Assembly: GCA_907165065.1 (NCBI GenBank)
Contig: OU015524.1
Span: 52,989,295 to 53,053,294 of the forward strand
DNA: 64,000 nt
Reading direction: 5' to 3'
Source: Caprimulgus europaeus
Taxonomy: Eukaryota; Chordata; Aves; Caprimulgiformes; Caprimulgidae
Each line of letters starts with the position of its first letter. Position 1 is the first letter of the stretch. The notes beneath the pieces are model-generated. The model worked only from the letters and a program-made list of their open reading frames with translations. It searched no databases and was not told the origin of the DNA. The translations under genes and the position numbers were made by a program. Below are positions 51,075 to 63,890 of this stretch, piece by piece.

Positions 51075-54000
51075 AAACAGCTTGTGGGAACTTGTTCTTT
51101 AAATGCTCCCAGGGTAAGAGAATAGTGGCAGCTATTTGATAGAAAATTCCAATCACACACAATGTACCATGACACATTGACCATTTTAGAGATTAACATT
51201 TTTTCAGTCTCGTGATAAAGTTGTTCTTGAGACAAACTGACTTTAGAATTGTTCTCCTGTGTGCTGTGAAATGCTGTAGTGGCATGCAGCATCACTGTTA
51301 AGTCCACAGTACAGCCCTGACTGCATGACAGTGCACCAAAGGAGATAGCTTAGAGAGTGTCATGCATGAAACATCTTAACCCTGGCAGATTACTTGTTTG
51401 GGTAAATCTAGTTAAAGTAAGGTAGGAAGTACCAATTCATGCTGTTGCTGGCACTAATTGGACTATGTCAACTTTTTCTAAATAATAATGCAAGGAGAGT
51501 TTTTTCCATGTATGCTGTGTTTGACAGCTAGATAGAAACCACTTAGCCTTGGCTGAACTCTGCTTTTCTGGAGATGGAAATCTAGTGTTTAGTCAGGGAC
51601 TTTGTCTTGTTAACTTGCTGTTTAGCATATATGCTAGCATGACAAGTGAAAGTTTCTTATACAAACATGACTGTCATGCTTTTATGTATAATACATATGA
51701 TGCTGGCCAAAGCCAGCTGAATCATGAGTACAGGGTATTGTCTCTAAACTTCTTAAAGAAAAGGTAGTAAGCTGTTAAAGTCAGTTAGGACAATCATAAA
51801 TTGTTAGCCCAAGGCTACAGACAGCAATGAAAAGTTTATTAGTCTTGATGTAAAATTCCCTGTGAGGGCTGTGCAGTTGTTTGAGGAAGGCTTTCTATCT
51901 TTGTGAAAGAGGATGGTGTGCTTTTTCCATCTCTTAGGATGATAAATGTGGTCAGTGTTGGTGATGGAAGTCAGGTGTCTAACTTCTGAGCACTTGCACC
52001 TCAGTGCTCTTGCTGTTTTACTGGTAGTGAACAAGGCTGTTCTGCTTCAGGATAAAGTCAAAATGATAGCAAACAGTGAATGGAAGGACTAGTCACTGAT
52101 TTTGAAAATTCAGGTAGCTAACAAATTATTAGGCTAGAAACTAGCTGTGTTGTGCCATAAAAACTCAGAGCAAACTAGTTCTTACCATTTCAGAGTGAAA
52201 TAGTGATTTCTAAGAACATGTGAAAACACTGTGTTATGATCTAAACAATCAAAATACTACTGTACCTGAACTGATATTCTTCAGAGTGTTTTCAATGACT
52301 ACAGTGTCTCTCATACATCCTGTATATATAGTATACTGTGGGTGTCACATCTCTGATGCTGCCTTATTCAACAGAACTTCAACTGTGCCCTGCCTGCAAC
52401 TTTCTAATGTAGGTATAACCAGAGGACCAAAGGTTATCTTTTATGGTAATGTGGGAGTCAGTTGAACAGGGGTTAACTGGCTGGTTACCTTTTCCCCTGA
52501 AAACTGTTCTGAAGGGTTTGGAACAGTTGCTGTTGGGAAGAGGTCCATCCAGTGATCAGTTAACTTTCCCACACCACCTAGTGTAAGAAAGGACACTAGC
52601 GATTCACTTAAAATCATCTGAGGCTGCTTTTGTCTGTTAGAAACTATAGGAACTGCAGCCAGTGAAACTGTTCCTAGGACTGTCTAATACAGGAAGACAT
52701 AATATTCTTGTAGTTCTTGCTTTTTAACCTCTTGGTGTTTGTCACCAGAACCACAAATACCAAATATTACTTCCACAATGGTGGAAAGTAAAAGTCAGGG
52801 TTGATATGCCTTTTTTAACTCTTACAGGTTTCTGATATCTGCTAGAGCTGCTAGTGTAGTTCAACACCTCTGTGGGTTAAACATGTGGCAACTTTGCATT
52901 GACAGCTTAAATGCATAATAGTGAGGAGTGGAGAGCCACCAGGGGTCTGTGTACTCTCTATCTATGGCTGCTTACCCATGTGAAAAAGCAGGTAGACAAA
53001 CTTGAGCATGTCCTGTAATATTGATAGTGATTTGGTTAACCTACTTCTTGCTGAATAACAGATTCAGTCTAATTGGGTAAGACAGTTCTGGGACAAGCTG
53101 TGCTGGTTTGGGGAGAGAGGGGAATGCTGTCAGCAGTTGTAGCTTGCCAGTAACATATTGATATACGTGGCTAAAAAGGAGTGTCAGTCAGCTCATACCT
53201 ACCCTGGTAGGGCTAAAATGTATGTTAGGTGTCTGGCAAACTAGGAGGTGAATCCTCAGGGCAGTTCTGGATATTTGCTGTATGGTGCCAAACATCCAGC
53301 TGTAGGACCAACAGGCATCCAATGTGTAGTCTGTTCTTACCTGTGGCTCCTAAAGGATTTAAGCAAATGTGGAAAGTGACAGCGGTTCTAACTCAGTGAG
53401 ACTTGGCTGCATGCCCACTCATTATGGATGGTGCTTTAGCTTAAATTTACTGTACTGAATGACATGAACTTTACCAAGAGTTGGAATTATAAATAAGGAA
53501 CTGCCACTCAGATGTTCATTGATGTCAGTATGTGAAAGCCTGACCCTAGAAATTCAGGGAGCTGGAGAAAAACCTTTTGTAAAGCAGTACAACTGAAGCA
53601 GGGAGGAGAGTGCTCATTACATTAGGCCTTCCCTTGGCAGAAGGAAGACTGGGGAAAAAGGTGTTTTGTTTACTGTTTGTGTTTTTTACCCAAGCTGAAT
53701 AAAAGCACAAATATCTTGTGGTCCTGGAAATAAAAATTACTAACTTGGGGATTTTGTCACTGAAGCCTAAATGATGGCACTGTGCTTGCAAACTATGTGG
53801 CCAATAAGGTCAAAGTATTTGATAGCAAGGAACTAAGAGCCATGGTGTTGGCAGTCAAATTAGAATTAGTCTGACTGTTACTAATGACCCTTCTTGAATC
53901 GGGCATGACTAATTGACTATTAGTGGTCATGGTAAATAGTTGATCTGAGAATCCTTCTCATGATGGAAAGAGAATTTTCAAGTAGTCCCAGACTAAAACT

Positions 54001-54927
54001 GATTTATTACAACCATTCACTGCAGCTTAATAAGTATTCTGTGATGCCCGAGTTCACTGCAGTATGTGGTACCTGCTGATAGAAAAGCAGAATAACTGAA
54101 GCACAGTAGCAGGATGCTACTTTTATGCATTTTGAACTGGCTTCATTTGATTCCCTGGGTCTTTTGATAATTCTCTTCACTAATGAAGTGTTGCTGCATA
54201 GTTTTTTTGCTTAGTTTTATAGATTAAACTTTTTCTGCATGGTATGTGCCTTCTTTCTGCTGAACGTAAGCTGCATTTTAAACTAACTGAACCCTGAGTT
54301 TCAGCGTTCTGAAGGACAATGTTGGCATGAACTGCTTGGCTCTATTCATAAAATGAGGACTTCTTGCTGTTTATCAGACTCTTGGCAACTCTCTGTTATT
54401 GGGTCCAGGAAAAAACTGCAAAACTTCATTGCAAAGATCTTCCAGTTAGCAGCAAACAATTTTGGAATAAAACTCTTCAGCTAGTTGTACATTGACTTTT
54501 GAGTGACTGCTGTCTAGACTATACATCTATAGTTTAAGATTATCTGATGTGGAACTGCCCAACTTGTTAAAATCAAATTTTGACATCTGGTCACCCATTA
54601 AGTTGATTAGCCTGTCAAGGATGACTTGAACTAATATTATGTCAATGAAAGAAACTGTTTGTTCCATCATTCTTCCAGTTCTTAGGCTTTTATAACCCTT
54701 GGTCATCTTTCTCTTCCATATGAATGGTGCAATTTTTGGAGGATCCTGGAACTTTTAGTTTCTTTTGAAAGAGAAGAACTTGAAGAACTTTGACCAGTTG
54801 TCCATCAGTACTCCTGATGAGATGTTAAGGGTTTAAAGGCAGCTAACACAACTCAGAAACTAGAGATATGTGGCTTCAGATAAGACTAAGCTTAGATTTT
54901 TACAAGGTGGATCATCTCCTGCTATAC

Positions 54928-55460
54928 TCATAGAATCACAGAATGGTTGAGGTTGGAAGACACCTCTGAAGATTATCTAGTCCAACCACACTGCTCAAGC
55001 AGGGACTCCTAGTGCACATGAACCAGGATTTTGTCCAGACAGTTTTTTAATATCTCCATGGAGGGAGATTCCACAACTTCTCTGGGAAACCTGTTCCGGT
55101 GCTCAGGCACCCTCACAGTAAAGAAGTTCTTCCTTATGTTCAGGTGGAACTTCCTATGCTGCAGTTTATGCCCGTTACCTCTCGTCCTATTGTTGGGTGC
55201 CAATGAGAAGAGTCTGGTCCCATCCTCTGGACACTCTCCCTTTAGATATTTATAAATGTTAATCAGGTCCCCTCTGAGTCATCTTTTCTCCAGGCTGAAC
55301 AGGCCCAGCTCCCTCAGCCTTTCCTCATATGAAAGATGCTCCAGTCCTTTAATAATTTTAGTGACCCTTCACTGGACACATCCCAGGAGTTCTGTGTCCT
55401 TCCTGTACTGGGGAGCCCAGAACTGGACACAGTACTCCAGGTGGTGCCTCACCAGAGTTA
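54928..55460 (-). mobile_element. CR1 LINE fragment in RAB32 intron 1
   Basis: A minus-strand CR1 copy starting at its 3' end with TCATAGAATCACAGAATGG and GTTGAGGTTGGAAGACACCTC. It runs through the 3' UTR-like part into the very end of ORF2, ending near the GGTGGTGCCTCACC segment. Minus-strand frames show [20 protein letters not shown] and [20 protein letters not shown], the C-terminal CR1 pattern. Frames are broken and the copy is 5'-truncated. It is antisense to RAB32. Confidence 0.95.
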
Positions 55461-58361
55461 AACCAAAATTCACCTTCATAGCAAAAACTTACAGCTGGGG
55501 AAACTTCTAGATAGGCCATTTTACTCTCCTTGAGTAGGTTCTTGTTAGTTCATATAAACTGCCTATTAAGAGTTCTAGGTATGGTAAGTAGTTGGGGAAG
55601 GAGACTTGACAGCTCAGTATCATGCATATCCAGCAGTCATTTGTACATTTAGTTTGTTTCTCCTAGCCTCAATTCCCATCACATAGGAAGACTTAAGAGC
55701 AGAAATAATGGTAGGAGTGTAGGTATCTTCTGCTTACTAAGAGCAAGAACTGCCAGAGTAAGTCACACTGCTGTGTGTTCTGCTGCTTGAATGTTCTTCA
55801 AGGCAAGGTTGGCACTCTCTGAATCTTATGATAACTTTTCTTTTGCAGTGAAGTAAAGGACAAAGATAAAGCTTCTAATGTCAGGCCTGGATATATTTTT
55901 TTTCATGTAGCTTTTAGCTTACAGTTTAACCCTGTTACAATGTAAACTGGGAAGCAAGAATATCTCCCAAGCTCTGATGCAGTTTTAAACTAAACTTAAT
56001 TCCTGTGATGCTCCTCTAGGGAGCTGTATTAGTTCCTGATGCCTGACATTATGCAAGTATTTCACTTAAGGTTATTGCAGTTCCTGGAAAACATGGTAAC
56101 AATATGTGCTGAGTCATTTAGATGTGAAAACTTTGTGGTTAGAGAATGCAGAACTTCGCACTGCAAGCAGCCACTTCCATACTCCCAAACAAAACCTCTG
56201 ATCCCCATGACTGCACTGTAGCTTAGCTCCTCATCTAGACCTGAACCCCTAAAACACAGAGGAAGTACACCTTTGTGGTACCATCAGGATTACATCAAGG
56301 TGATAGACCTACCAGAATGATTAATCCTATGATGTCCTTTCCATACTGCTGTAGTAAGCAAGTAGCTATCTTCCTGTCCTCTTCCATGGTTATACACACT
56401 GGTGATTTTAAGTCTAGTTTAATCTGATCACTTTCAGTCTTTTTTCCCTCTAGGGGTATGGTCCACTTTCTGCAATGTTCAGTGCTATTCTCGCATATGG
56501 TGAAGTGACTACAGCAGAAAAGCTGCTGGACATATGAAAGGGAATGACAAATCCCTAGCTGAACTGAGCATGGCAAAAATGGAGTCATTTAGTTTTAATA
56601 ACATAAACAGAGAATGATGTTCAGACTCCAGACTTTGGAGAGGTGATACGTTCTATGGTTTGCTTTTTCTATATGAGTTTTTTTGCAAACAGAAAAGCAC
56701 TTGTAAAGGCTTTGCCTGGAAGTCCTGTGAAATCTTCAAAAGGCTGTCTAGAATGCTCTGCCTCCCCTACAAGAAGTTTGACATGCATGTTGTCAGTAAC
56801 AGGATTGTAAAGAAAGTCTACTCAGTTTATACTGAATTATCTTCCTGCCTCATGCCATATACCTTTTACTGCAACAAAACTCTTACCTTTTAGTCAGGCC
56901 ATGTGTTATCTTTCTATGGAATAAAAAAATATATCCATCCTTGTTAGGCCTCCAGACAGGATGGAAGAGCAGTCATAAGGTAGTATGCAGATCAGGTTTA
57001 TTGTTAATGGATGTGAATTCTAGAGATGAAAGCAGCTCTGAAATAAATTGTTTTGGAGTTTGGGCTACTTTGGAAACGGGCAGCACTCATACTGGAGTCT
57101 TAGACCTATTAAAATGCATTAATCTCTCATACTACAGTGGTGTTGAGCTTGTGTGTGTTTTTAGGTGTAAGGGCTATCAAATCCTCCTAATGTAAAGCTT
57201 GGATCTAACAAGTAAAGATATATGCTTTTATGCTGATATGCACATCAGTTGTCTACTTTCAGCCACATTTAAATTACAGAAGAATATGTAATATTTTTCC
57301 AAATTTACAACTCCAAAATCAAAATTTTTGCTCTTATATCAATAAACCCAGCTAGAAATAATATTTAAATGATTGTTCTGGGCAGCTGAAGCCTGTGCTT
57401 TCTATATGACTGCTATAAGGTACAAAGTAAAGTACAGTTCAGTGCAGGCTTATGTTACTACCAGAAGTGCTGTCTTCTCACACAACAAGAAAAGCTACTG
57501 TACAAAGCTAACCTTGGCTTCTGCATTATTCCAGAACTCCTCAATCTGCCAGTAAGCACAACCTCACTTGCAGTGGCCTCTCTCCTGGTCAGGACCCCCT
57601 GAGGGGATTCAACTAGTATGCTGCTCTGCTACAAGACTGTTGTTGCTGTTCTGGTAAAGCATATCTAGCAAGAGGCTGCATGGTATTAAAGCTTTATGTG
57701 GGCTGGGAAATACTGGGGCATGAGAAGTCACCAACATCGAGGAACCAACTGCCAGGCAATCTTGGTTAAATACCAGTCAATGCAGCTCTCCAGTTCATTG
57801 CGTATAAAGGCATTGGGCCAGGTAGATGGGGAAGACTGTCAATTCCATTTCCAAGAGAATTCTCATCATCTTACCATAGTCAAACTTATCTGAGTGATAA
57901 TTAGACTTTCTGGCCAAGGCTGGGTCTCCTGTCATTTCTTTAAGAAAAAACATTTGATGTTTAGAACACTTCAAGTTTAGTTATGATAAACTTTGTAATT
58001 GCGTTTATTTTCTTTGGAAGTTCTATGTGATGCTGTACTAGTTCTATCTTTTGTACACCTTAAGTGCACCATGTTGTGCATGTTTCAGTAATGGTTATTG
58101 CTATAGGAGGCTTTAAAGCTTCTTTGGGTGGAAAGGCAGTATGCAGTGGGCCCATCCTATGGTGTGAAAGGATATACTGCCTGAATTGGACACAAGACTT
58201 GGTGCTTTAGCACAGTCAGAGGCATTCCCATGTAACAGGTTTTGATGGTGAGACTGGCCACACCAATGGGGAAGCTGAGAAGGAGCTCCTTATACTTGTG
58301 TGGTCCTGTATTCAGTGACTGGCTTAATATAACTAAATTTGACCCTGTGCAGCTCCATTTT

Positions 58362-58380
58362 AAAAAAAAAAAAAAAAAAA
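58362..58380 (+). repeat. Poly(A) run, A19, with A/C-rich tail
   Basis: Nineteen A bases followed by CAACAAAAAACCAAACAAACC. This pattern resembles a decayed retroposon tail, but no source sequence was recognised upstream. Confidence 0.88.
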
Positions 58381-60252
58381 CAACAAAAAACCAAACAAAC
58401 CAATCTCCACAATCTAAAGGAAAAGCTTCTTTAGATGTGACGCAATTGATTTGCAGAAGTAGTAAAAGACTTCTGGCCAAACTCTTTTCTAATAGCATTT
58501 GATTCCTGAAAACAGTGGACACTTGGTACAATGATTTGCAGTAAAGCTATACCAAAAACACTTTTTAGGCATAAGAATTCAGCTTGGAAAGGCCTAAAGA
58601 AACAATGTGAGTTACTTTTATGCAAGTTCTGTGTGCACTGTTTAGGAGACTTGTATCAGCAATGTGTCTGTTCCAGTGATAAAGTTACTGAGGTGCAGGC
58701 TGGGTGCTTGTTTTGTTGGCCTTAGATTCCATGGCATAAATGATGCTTCAAAACTTGAGCTATGTATACGCAGGGAAGAGCTTTCCTCTTGCATGCTCAT
58801 TGTTCTCACACAGGGGATAATGAGTTGGTGGTGAAGAAATTCATATGTATTTCCATTCCTTAGAATATGCTGGCTAGTGGTGCTGTTTTATGCAGCATCA
58901 TACTTTAAAGTTGAACTGTCAGACATAGTCTGCTTTATAGAGCTTTATGGTTCTCTGGAACTTCACTGTAGCTGCTGCTGCTTTCAGGCAGTTCAAAGAG
59001 CTGCTTAGTCAACCTTCTCTGAAAATGTCTATTGGGAATGAGCTAATTGGTACACTGAAGTACTGACATTAAAATGAGGGGATTGAGCATGCTGTTGAAC
59101 AGGATCTCTTGTCAAGTTCCTTCACCTAATGAATTTCTGTTTCTTTCTGAGAATATTATAAAACTGGAGTTCTTCTTGTAACTGTTTATCCTTGCTAATC
59201 AAAGGTGGACTTGAATGTTTATAAACAGAGGACAATTATGTTTTCAATTAAAATTCATACTTTCTCTATCTATTGTAAACCCACATATGTATTAAATGCT
59301 AAAAGCTCAAAGTGGTGATACACTGTAAAACTAAATTATGAAATGCAGGGGCTACTTTTCCCAATGAAGACTTCTAAAAAAAGAAAGATATTTTAGTAGC
59401 CCAAACTTCCCAAGCAGCATGCTAGAATTTGACACTGCTACGCTTACTCAAGTACAAACAGCATGGTGGTCTGACCTTCCAAACAAAAGAACGACTGTAC
59501 TTGCACTCTAATTCTGCATTTCTAGTATGCTGAATACAATAGCTGTACTTAAGAAAATAAAAGGCTTTAGTTTACTATGCTCACTGACCGTTGGTTTTCT
59601 CCTGGATTTTTGTTGTGAATAATTGTACTTTAACTATTCTGATAATCTTCTTTCAAATCCTGGGATTGCTGTTCAACTCCTATAGTTGGAAATTATTCCA
59701 GAGACTTAAAAGATGAAGTTGAAGATAACAGGTTTAGCTAGAACTGTTAAATTAATTCTTTTTGAGCCTGTCCTAAGGACAAATCAATAATATGGATGAC
59801 TTCTTCAGAAGATACCTTGAAGGCTGTTAGCCTTGGAGCAACCCTTGCTGCTCACCCTTCAGCAAAAGCATCTGAGTTTGCTTAAGTCTCTAGCTGAAGT
59901 AACTAGATTTAGATATAAATCTTGCAGAAGGTTTTTTTGATGAAAGAATGATTTTTGTATGGCTATGCTGTTAGTTACTTCTCAAAGAACTCTACTCAAC
60001 AAATAAGGTTTTTTAAAGAAAATCAAAGTGATAGTTGGGATTGCAAACTGCTTTTTAGCATCTGACTTATATCATATATATAACGGATATTACAATGAGC
60101 TTACATAGGATAGAAGAGGCAATGTTTTATGAACTAGGTGACTAGACTTGCATGCCAAACTCATATGTACTAACCTGGTAGAGAAGTCCATTTGCATTGA
60201 CTAAAGTTCATGCTTGAATATAAATATACTCTGTCACTGTTCTCTCTTTCAG

Positions 60253-60530
60253 GCCAGGAGCGTTTTGGAAACATGACCAGAGTGTACTACAAAGAGGCAG
60301 TTGGTGCTTTTGTGGTCTTTGATGTCACAAGAGGCTCCACTTTCGAGGCTGTTTCAAAATGGAAGCATGATTTGGACAGTAAAGTACTACTTCCCAATGG
60401 CAGCCCTATTCCCGCTGTTCTTCTTGCAAACAAGTGTGACCAGAAGAAAGATGGCAACCAGAATCCCTCTCAAATGGACCAGTTTTGCAGAGAAGGTGGC
60501 TTTGTTGGATGGTTTGAGACATCTGCCAAG
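60253..60530 (+). CDS. RAB32: Ras-related protein Rab-32, coding exon 2
   Basis: This exon supplies the last two bases of Gly77 and residues 78-169. Gln78 is the GTP-hydrolysis glutamine (human Gln85), within GQERFGNMTRVYYKEAVGAF, matching switch II and the following strand. LLANKCDQ (133-140) is the guanine-specificity NKxD motif, and ETSAK (165-169) is the last nucleotide-contact loop, placed exactly at the exon end. The acceptor is TTTCAG at 60247-60252 and the donor is GTGAGC at 60531. DVTRGSTF (100-107) differs slightly from the mammalian RAB32 form and shares the DVTR start with RAB38, but the rest fits RAB32. No frame break is present. Confidence 0.97.
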
Positions 60531-62937
60531 GTGAGCATAAAAGAAACATATTTTAACTCTTCTAAGTATTGGCGTAAGAATGGATGAATATAGTCATGTG
60601 GGGAATAAAATTATCAAGTACAGGAAGTAAGTCAAGTCTCCAGTGTTCATAAAAGTTGGAAGCAGCATGCAGGCTAGCTCACTCCTGAGTAAGAGGTGCA
60701 GCACGTTTGGTTTAGGTTAGAACTGCATTTTGAATTCGGAGAATTTTAAAACTAACTGGAAACCTTGATTAGCCAAGTTTGACAATTTTTTTCATCCTAC
60801 ATGCATCAGGATCAGTGTAATACTTTAAATACTAATACTACTAAATGCTGTTCAAACTATCCAAAAGATACATGTAACTTTTAGGTGCAGGTTTTCAAAT
60901 TGCAGCTTATGTCTTCACTGTTCCACATAGGAATTGGTAAGACTCCAGAAGTGAACAAGCTATTTGCTCATTTGTTACTACCTACCCAGATGATAATGTC
61001 ACTAAAGCACTTTTCTGTTTTATCAGGTAGTGTCAAGACTGAACTAGAGCAAAACAAATTGTTCCATATAGTAACTTAAGCTAGGATACCTGCTTTATTC
61101 AAACAGATAATTTTGAGTAAGTTCAGATATAGTACACTTTTAGTCTACATATTTGGTCAGTGCACAGATAAGCTTGTGGTAGCTTAGTTGCAAGTGAAAT
61201 CCAAGAATTCCTTAAAACTCAATTGATCCTTAAAATGAAAGGTTCCCCTAGATGAAGACAGATGTGGCTGACAGACCAAATTAATGATGGGGTTGATAAC
61301 TCCTTTCTAGGGTAAGCTAAATTTCAAGGTCCCTCTTTTCCCTTGACTTGCCTACTTCCTTTAACTGCTGCTGATGGATTGACTCAAAATGATGCTTAGA
61401 GAACTCTTTTAAAGAAAAAAGTCTGTAAGAGGAATATAAGAAAGTAACAAACCTCTTCCTGATCACTTTAAAATAAGGAAGAAGAGTACACAGTGACACA
61501 AATTTGTTAATTTGTTTGTATTAGAACAAATAATTCCCAGTTCCACTCATCTGTTACTAAAAACTCATATTTTAAGTCTCTTTATACTCAGAAAGCAAAG
61601 ATTCTGTTTTGGGTTATGTCTTCCCTTTCCATGACACTACTATGTATAAACTTCAACATGGGTTAAACATGAATGCAAGTTCCATTGAAACAAAACCTAA
61701 CATGGAAGTGTAGTGACAGCTTGCATTTTAGGTGGCATTTAGGACATGATAATGTAAAACAAAGTTCTTGGTGCAGAGAAAAGTCCAGACAATATTAGTC
61801 CTAGTTCAGTTATGAATTGACTTACAGCCTAGCAAAAATTCAGGACAGCTTTCTTGTTTTCTAAGCATACCAAATCAGTTTATGGTTTTAAGTCCTGCCC
61901 ACTTAAGTATCCTGATAAACTCCTTTTACCTTTCTGCTGGAACTGATACTTGAATCTTTACTCTAATCATCAGTAATGTAGGTCCCACTCCCTGTGTTTT
62001 AGGGAGAATGTTAAAGGCAAAAGAACTGCAGAAAGTATAAATGTTTGTAGAAGTATCTTAAACATCCTTACACTAAAATGAGAATCCCCCTCCACTCTGG
62101 GTAATGAACAGTGCCTATCTGCAAACTGCCAAAAGCAGCTTGTGGCTGACAACCAGAAGCTTGTGAAATGCAGTAGTGATGAGTCAAATGTTCTCATGGT
62201 CTAACCTTGCTTATGTAAAGTTATGTACAGAGGCAGAAGAATGTACTGAGGTGGTATTTCCTTTGAAACCAAAGATGAGCAATTCCTTGTGGTGAGCAGA
62301 TGGCCCAGCAATGTCAAAGCTGTGGCCAAAGGCCCCTTGGTGGTGTCCAGCTTGGTCCCTCAGTAACTGAAATATCTAGAGATGTATTTCATCAGAGTAT
62401 CAGACATACTTACCTTCTTAAGAGTGAGTGTGAAGGTACTTCTCAAAGCGTGCACAAGAAAATGTAGAGTGGCGAGACGGAGCACCCTGAGGTAGCTGGG
62501 GGTTTTGGGCTGATAGAAAAGGTCCTTTTACATAAATAAGTGCTCCCAAACTGCAAGAGAAGCAGAAAAAGGGCCCAAAAGGTAGAACACTACTATGAAC
62601 AGCGTAATTGCCTATTATATTTCCTGATGCAGAAATGCATTTTGGCATTTGAGTCTTACAAATGCAGGTGATGCTTATCCACCAACTGCATACTAGATTA
62701 GAGTAAAAATATCCTGTTTGTAATATGAGTGAATAACTTTGTCTTAAACCTTTCTGGTAACTTTTTTCAACAGGTAAGTGTATGAGCAATGACCTGATCC
62801 ATCTAAGCTGTTTGTATCATGCTGATGACACTGTAGAAGATTTTCTGTATTTAGTCAGCTCCTGATAAGAATGTGTGACTGTTTAAATAATAATTAAAAA
62901 AAAAATCAGTGACTTCTTTACTTTCAATGTTTTTTAG
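60531..62937 (+). other. RAB32: RAB32 intron 2 (2.4 kb)
   Basis: Starts GTGAGC and ends in a T-rich tract with TTTTTTAG (AG at 62936-62937). It lies between codons (phase 0), after Lys169. It is AT-rich without recognised repeats or genes. Confidence 0.93.
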
Positions 62938-63087
62938 GACAACATCAACATAGATGAAGCTGCTCGATTCTTGGTGGAAAACATCCTTGCCAACTACAAA
63001 ACCTTTCCTAATGAAGAGAATGACGTGGGGAAACCAAAACTGGACCTAGACCCATTGAAAGCAGAGAGTAAATCACAGTGCTGCTAA
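62938..63087 (+). CDS. RAB32: Ras-related protein Rab-32, coding exon 3 and stop
   Basis: Encodes residues 170-218 and the TAA stop at 63085-63087. It begins DNINIDEAARFLVENIL, the last helix of the GTPase fold. Ala178 corresponds to human Ala185, the residue reported to let RAB32 bind the PKA regulatory subunit, so the AKAP function is probably kept. The hypervariable tail follows (FPNEENDVGKPKLDLDP), and the protein ends KSQCC, a double-cysteine geranylgeranylation signal for membrane attachment. RAB38 ends differently (a CxxS-type tail), which supports the paralogue choice. Confidence 0.97.
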   Translation, partial: DNINIDEAARFLVENILANYKTFPNEENDVGKPKLDLDPLKAESKSQCC

Positions 63088-63890
63088 TGCTACCACTGAT
63101 CAGTAAACACGATGGGATGAGCAGCAAGACTGTTCCTTAAATCAAACTGCTGCTATGGTGCTGCGTTGTGACAATCCATATGGGGTGTCTGGTGGTATCT
63201 GAATAGGGATTCCTGTGGGTGTTTACATATTCTTGTTTAGCATGAAACTGAGTATCTTGTGAGTTACCACTCGACTTGCTTGAGTGGCTGCATCTAAGTC
63301 TGATTAGTGTCTTCTTACTTGAGAAGATAAGGTAGTGTTTACACTCCTAAAAAGGAACAAAGACAACATTCATTGTCTAGTTGGTTTCTGGGACATACGC
63401 TACATTCCAAATAGAACTCACTTGTCATGTTTTTAGCCCAATACACACTTGCACCTTTGAAGTAAACTTTTCCTTTGTCACTAGTAATGTTCCACTTTAG
63501 CCTTCTCACCTATACACTTGTCCCTATTTATTATCACCTACCATGAGGATCTGTCTCATTGCTAGTTCTCATGGATCAAGACATCCTAGAAATTTTGAAG
63601 GGGCCAATGACAGATGGGAGAAATCTATCTTAGTGTGTTCACTAGGACTGAGTGAAGTAGATGGCTTTTACCACTGAGTAAGAACAAGATGAGTAAATTA
63701 TTATACTTAATGGTGGAAAGCATGGTTATAGAGATTATCAAAAACATATCTCTAGCCATTTAAGGCAGGATATTTTCAGCTAATACTTTACATATGAAAC
63801 ACATTAATGAATACAGATGTACTGCTGGCACATAGTTATGGTAACCTCACCCATATGCACATCGAGAAATAAACATCCAGTGACTCTTTA
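63088..63890 (+). other. RAB32: RAB32 3' UTR (predicted)
   Basis: AT-rich non-coding sequence after the stop, extending to the first AATAAA I noticed, at 63868-63873, so cleavage is expected near 63885-63895. The end is an inference. Longer forms could run past the window. Confidence 0.6.
63868..63873 (+). promoter_or_regulatory. RAB32: Candidate RAB32 poly(A) signal
   Basis: Perfect AATAAA about 780 bases after the RAB32 stop codon, in GAGAAATAAACATCC. I saw no clear earlier AATAAA in the 3' UTR. The downstream element is weak, so alternative ends are possible. Confidence 0.55.

Larger units (their letters stand above)
43327..60252 (+). other. RAB32: RAB32 intron 1 (16.9 kb)
   Basis: GT (GTAAGG) at the left and CTCTCTTTCAG at the right; it interrupts the Gly77 codon after its first base. 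The first 110 bases remain GC-rich, then a CT-rich tract (about 43461-43505) leads into AT-rich DNA. It holds one CR1 copy (54928-55460), an A19 run (58362-58380) and the hairpins at 45748-45800 and 51027-51074. I see no nested gene on either strand; open frames are short and have no recognisable family. Confidence 0.9.

Noticed and set aside
43098..63087. Assignment to RAB38 instead of RAB32
   Set aside because: The QCC C-terminus, MAGG N-terminus, the alanine at 178 and linkage to GRM1 all fit RAB32. RAB38 has a different C-terminal tail and lies near GRM5.
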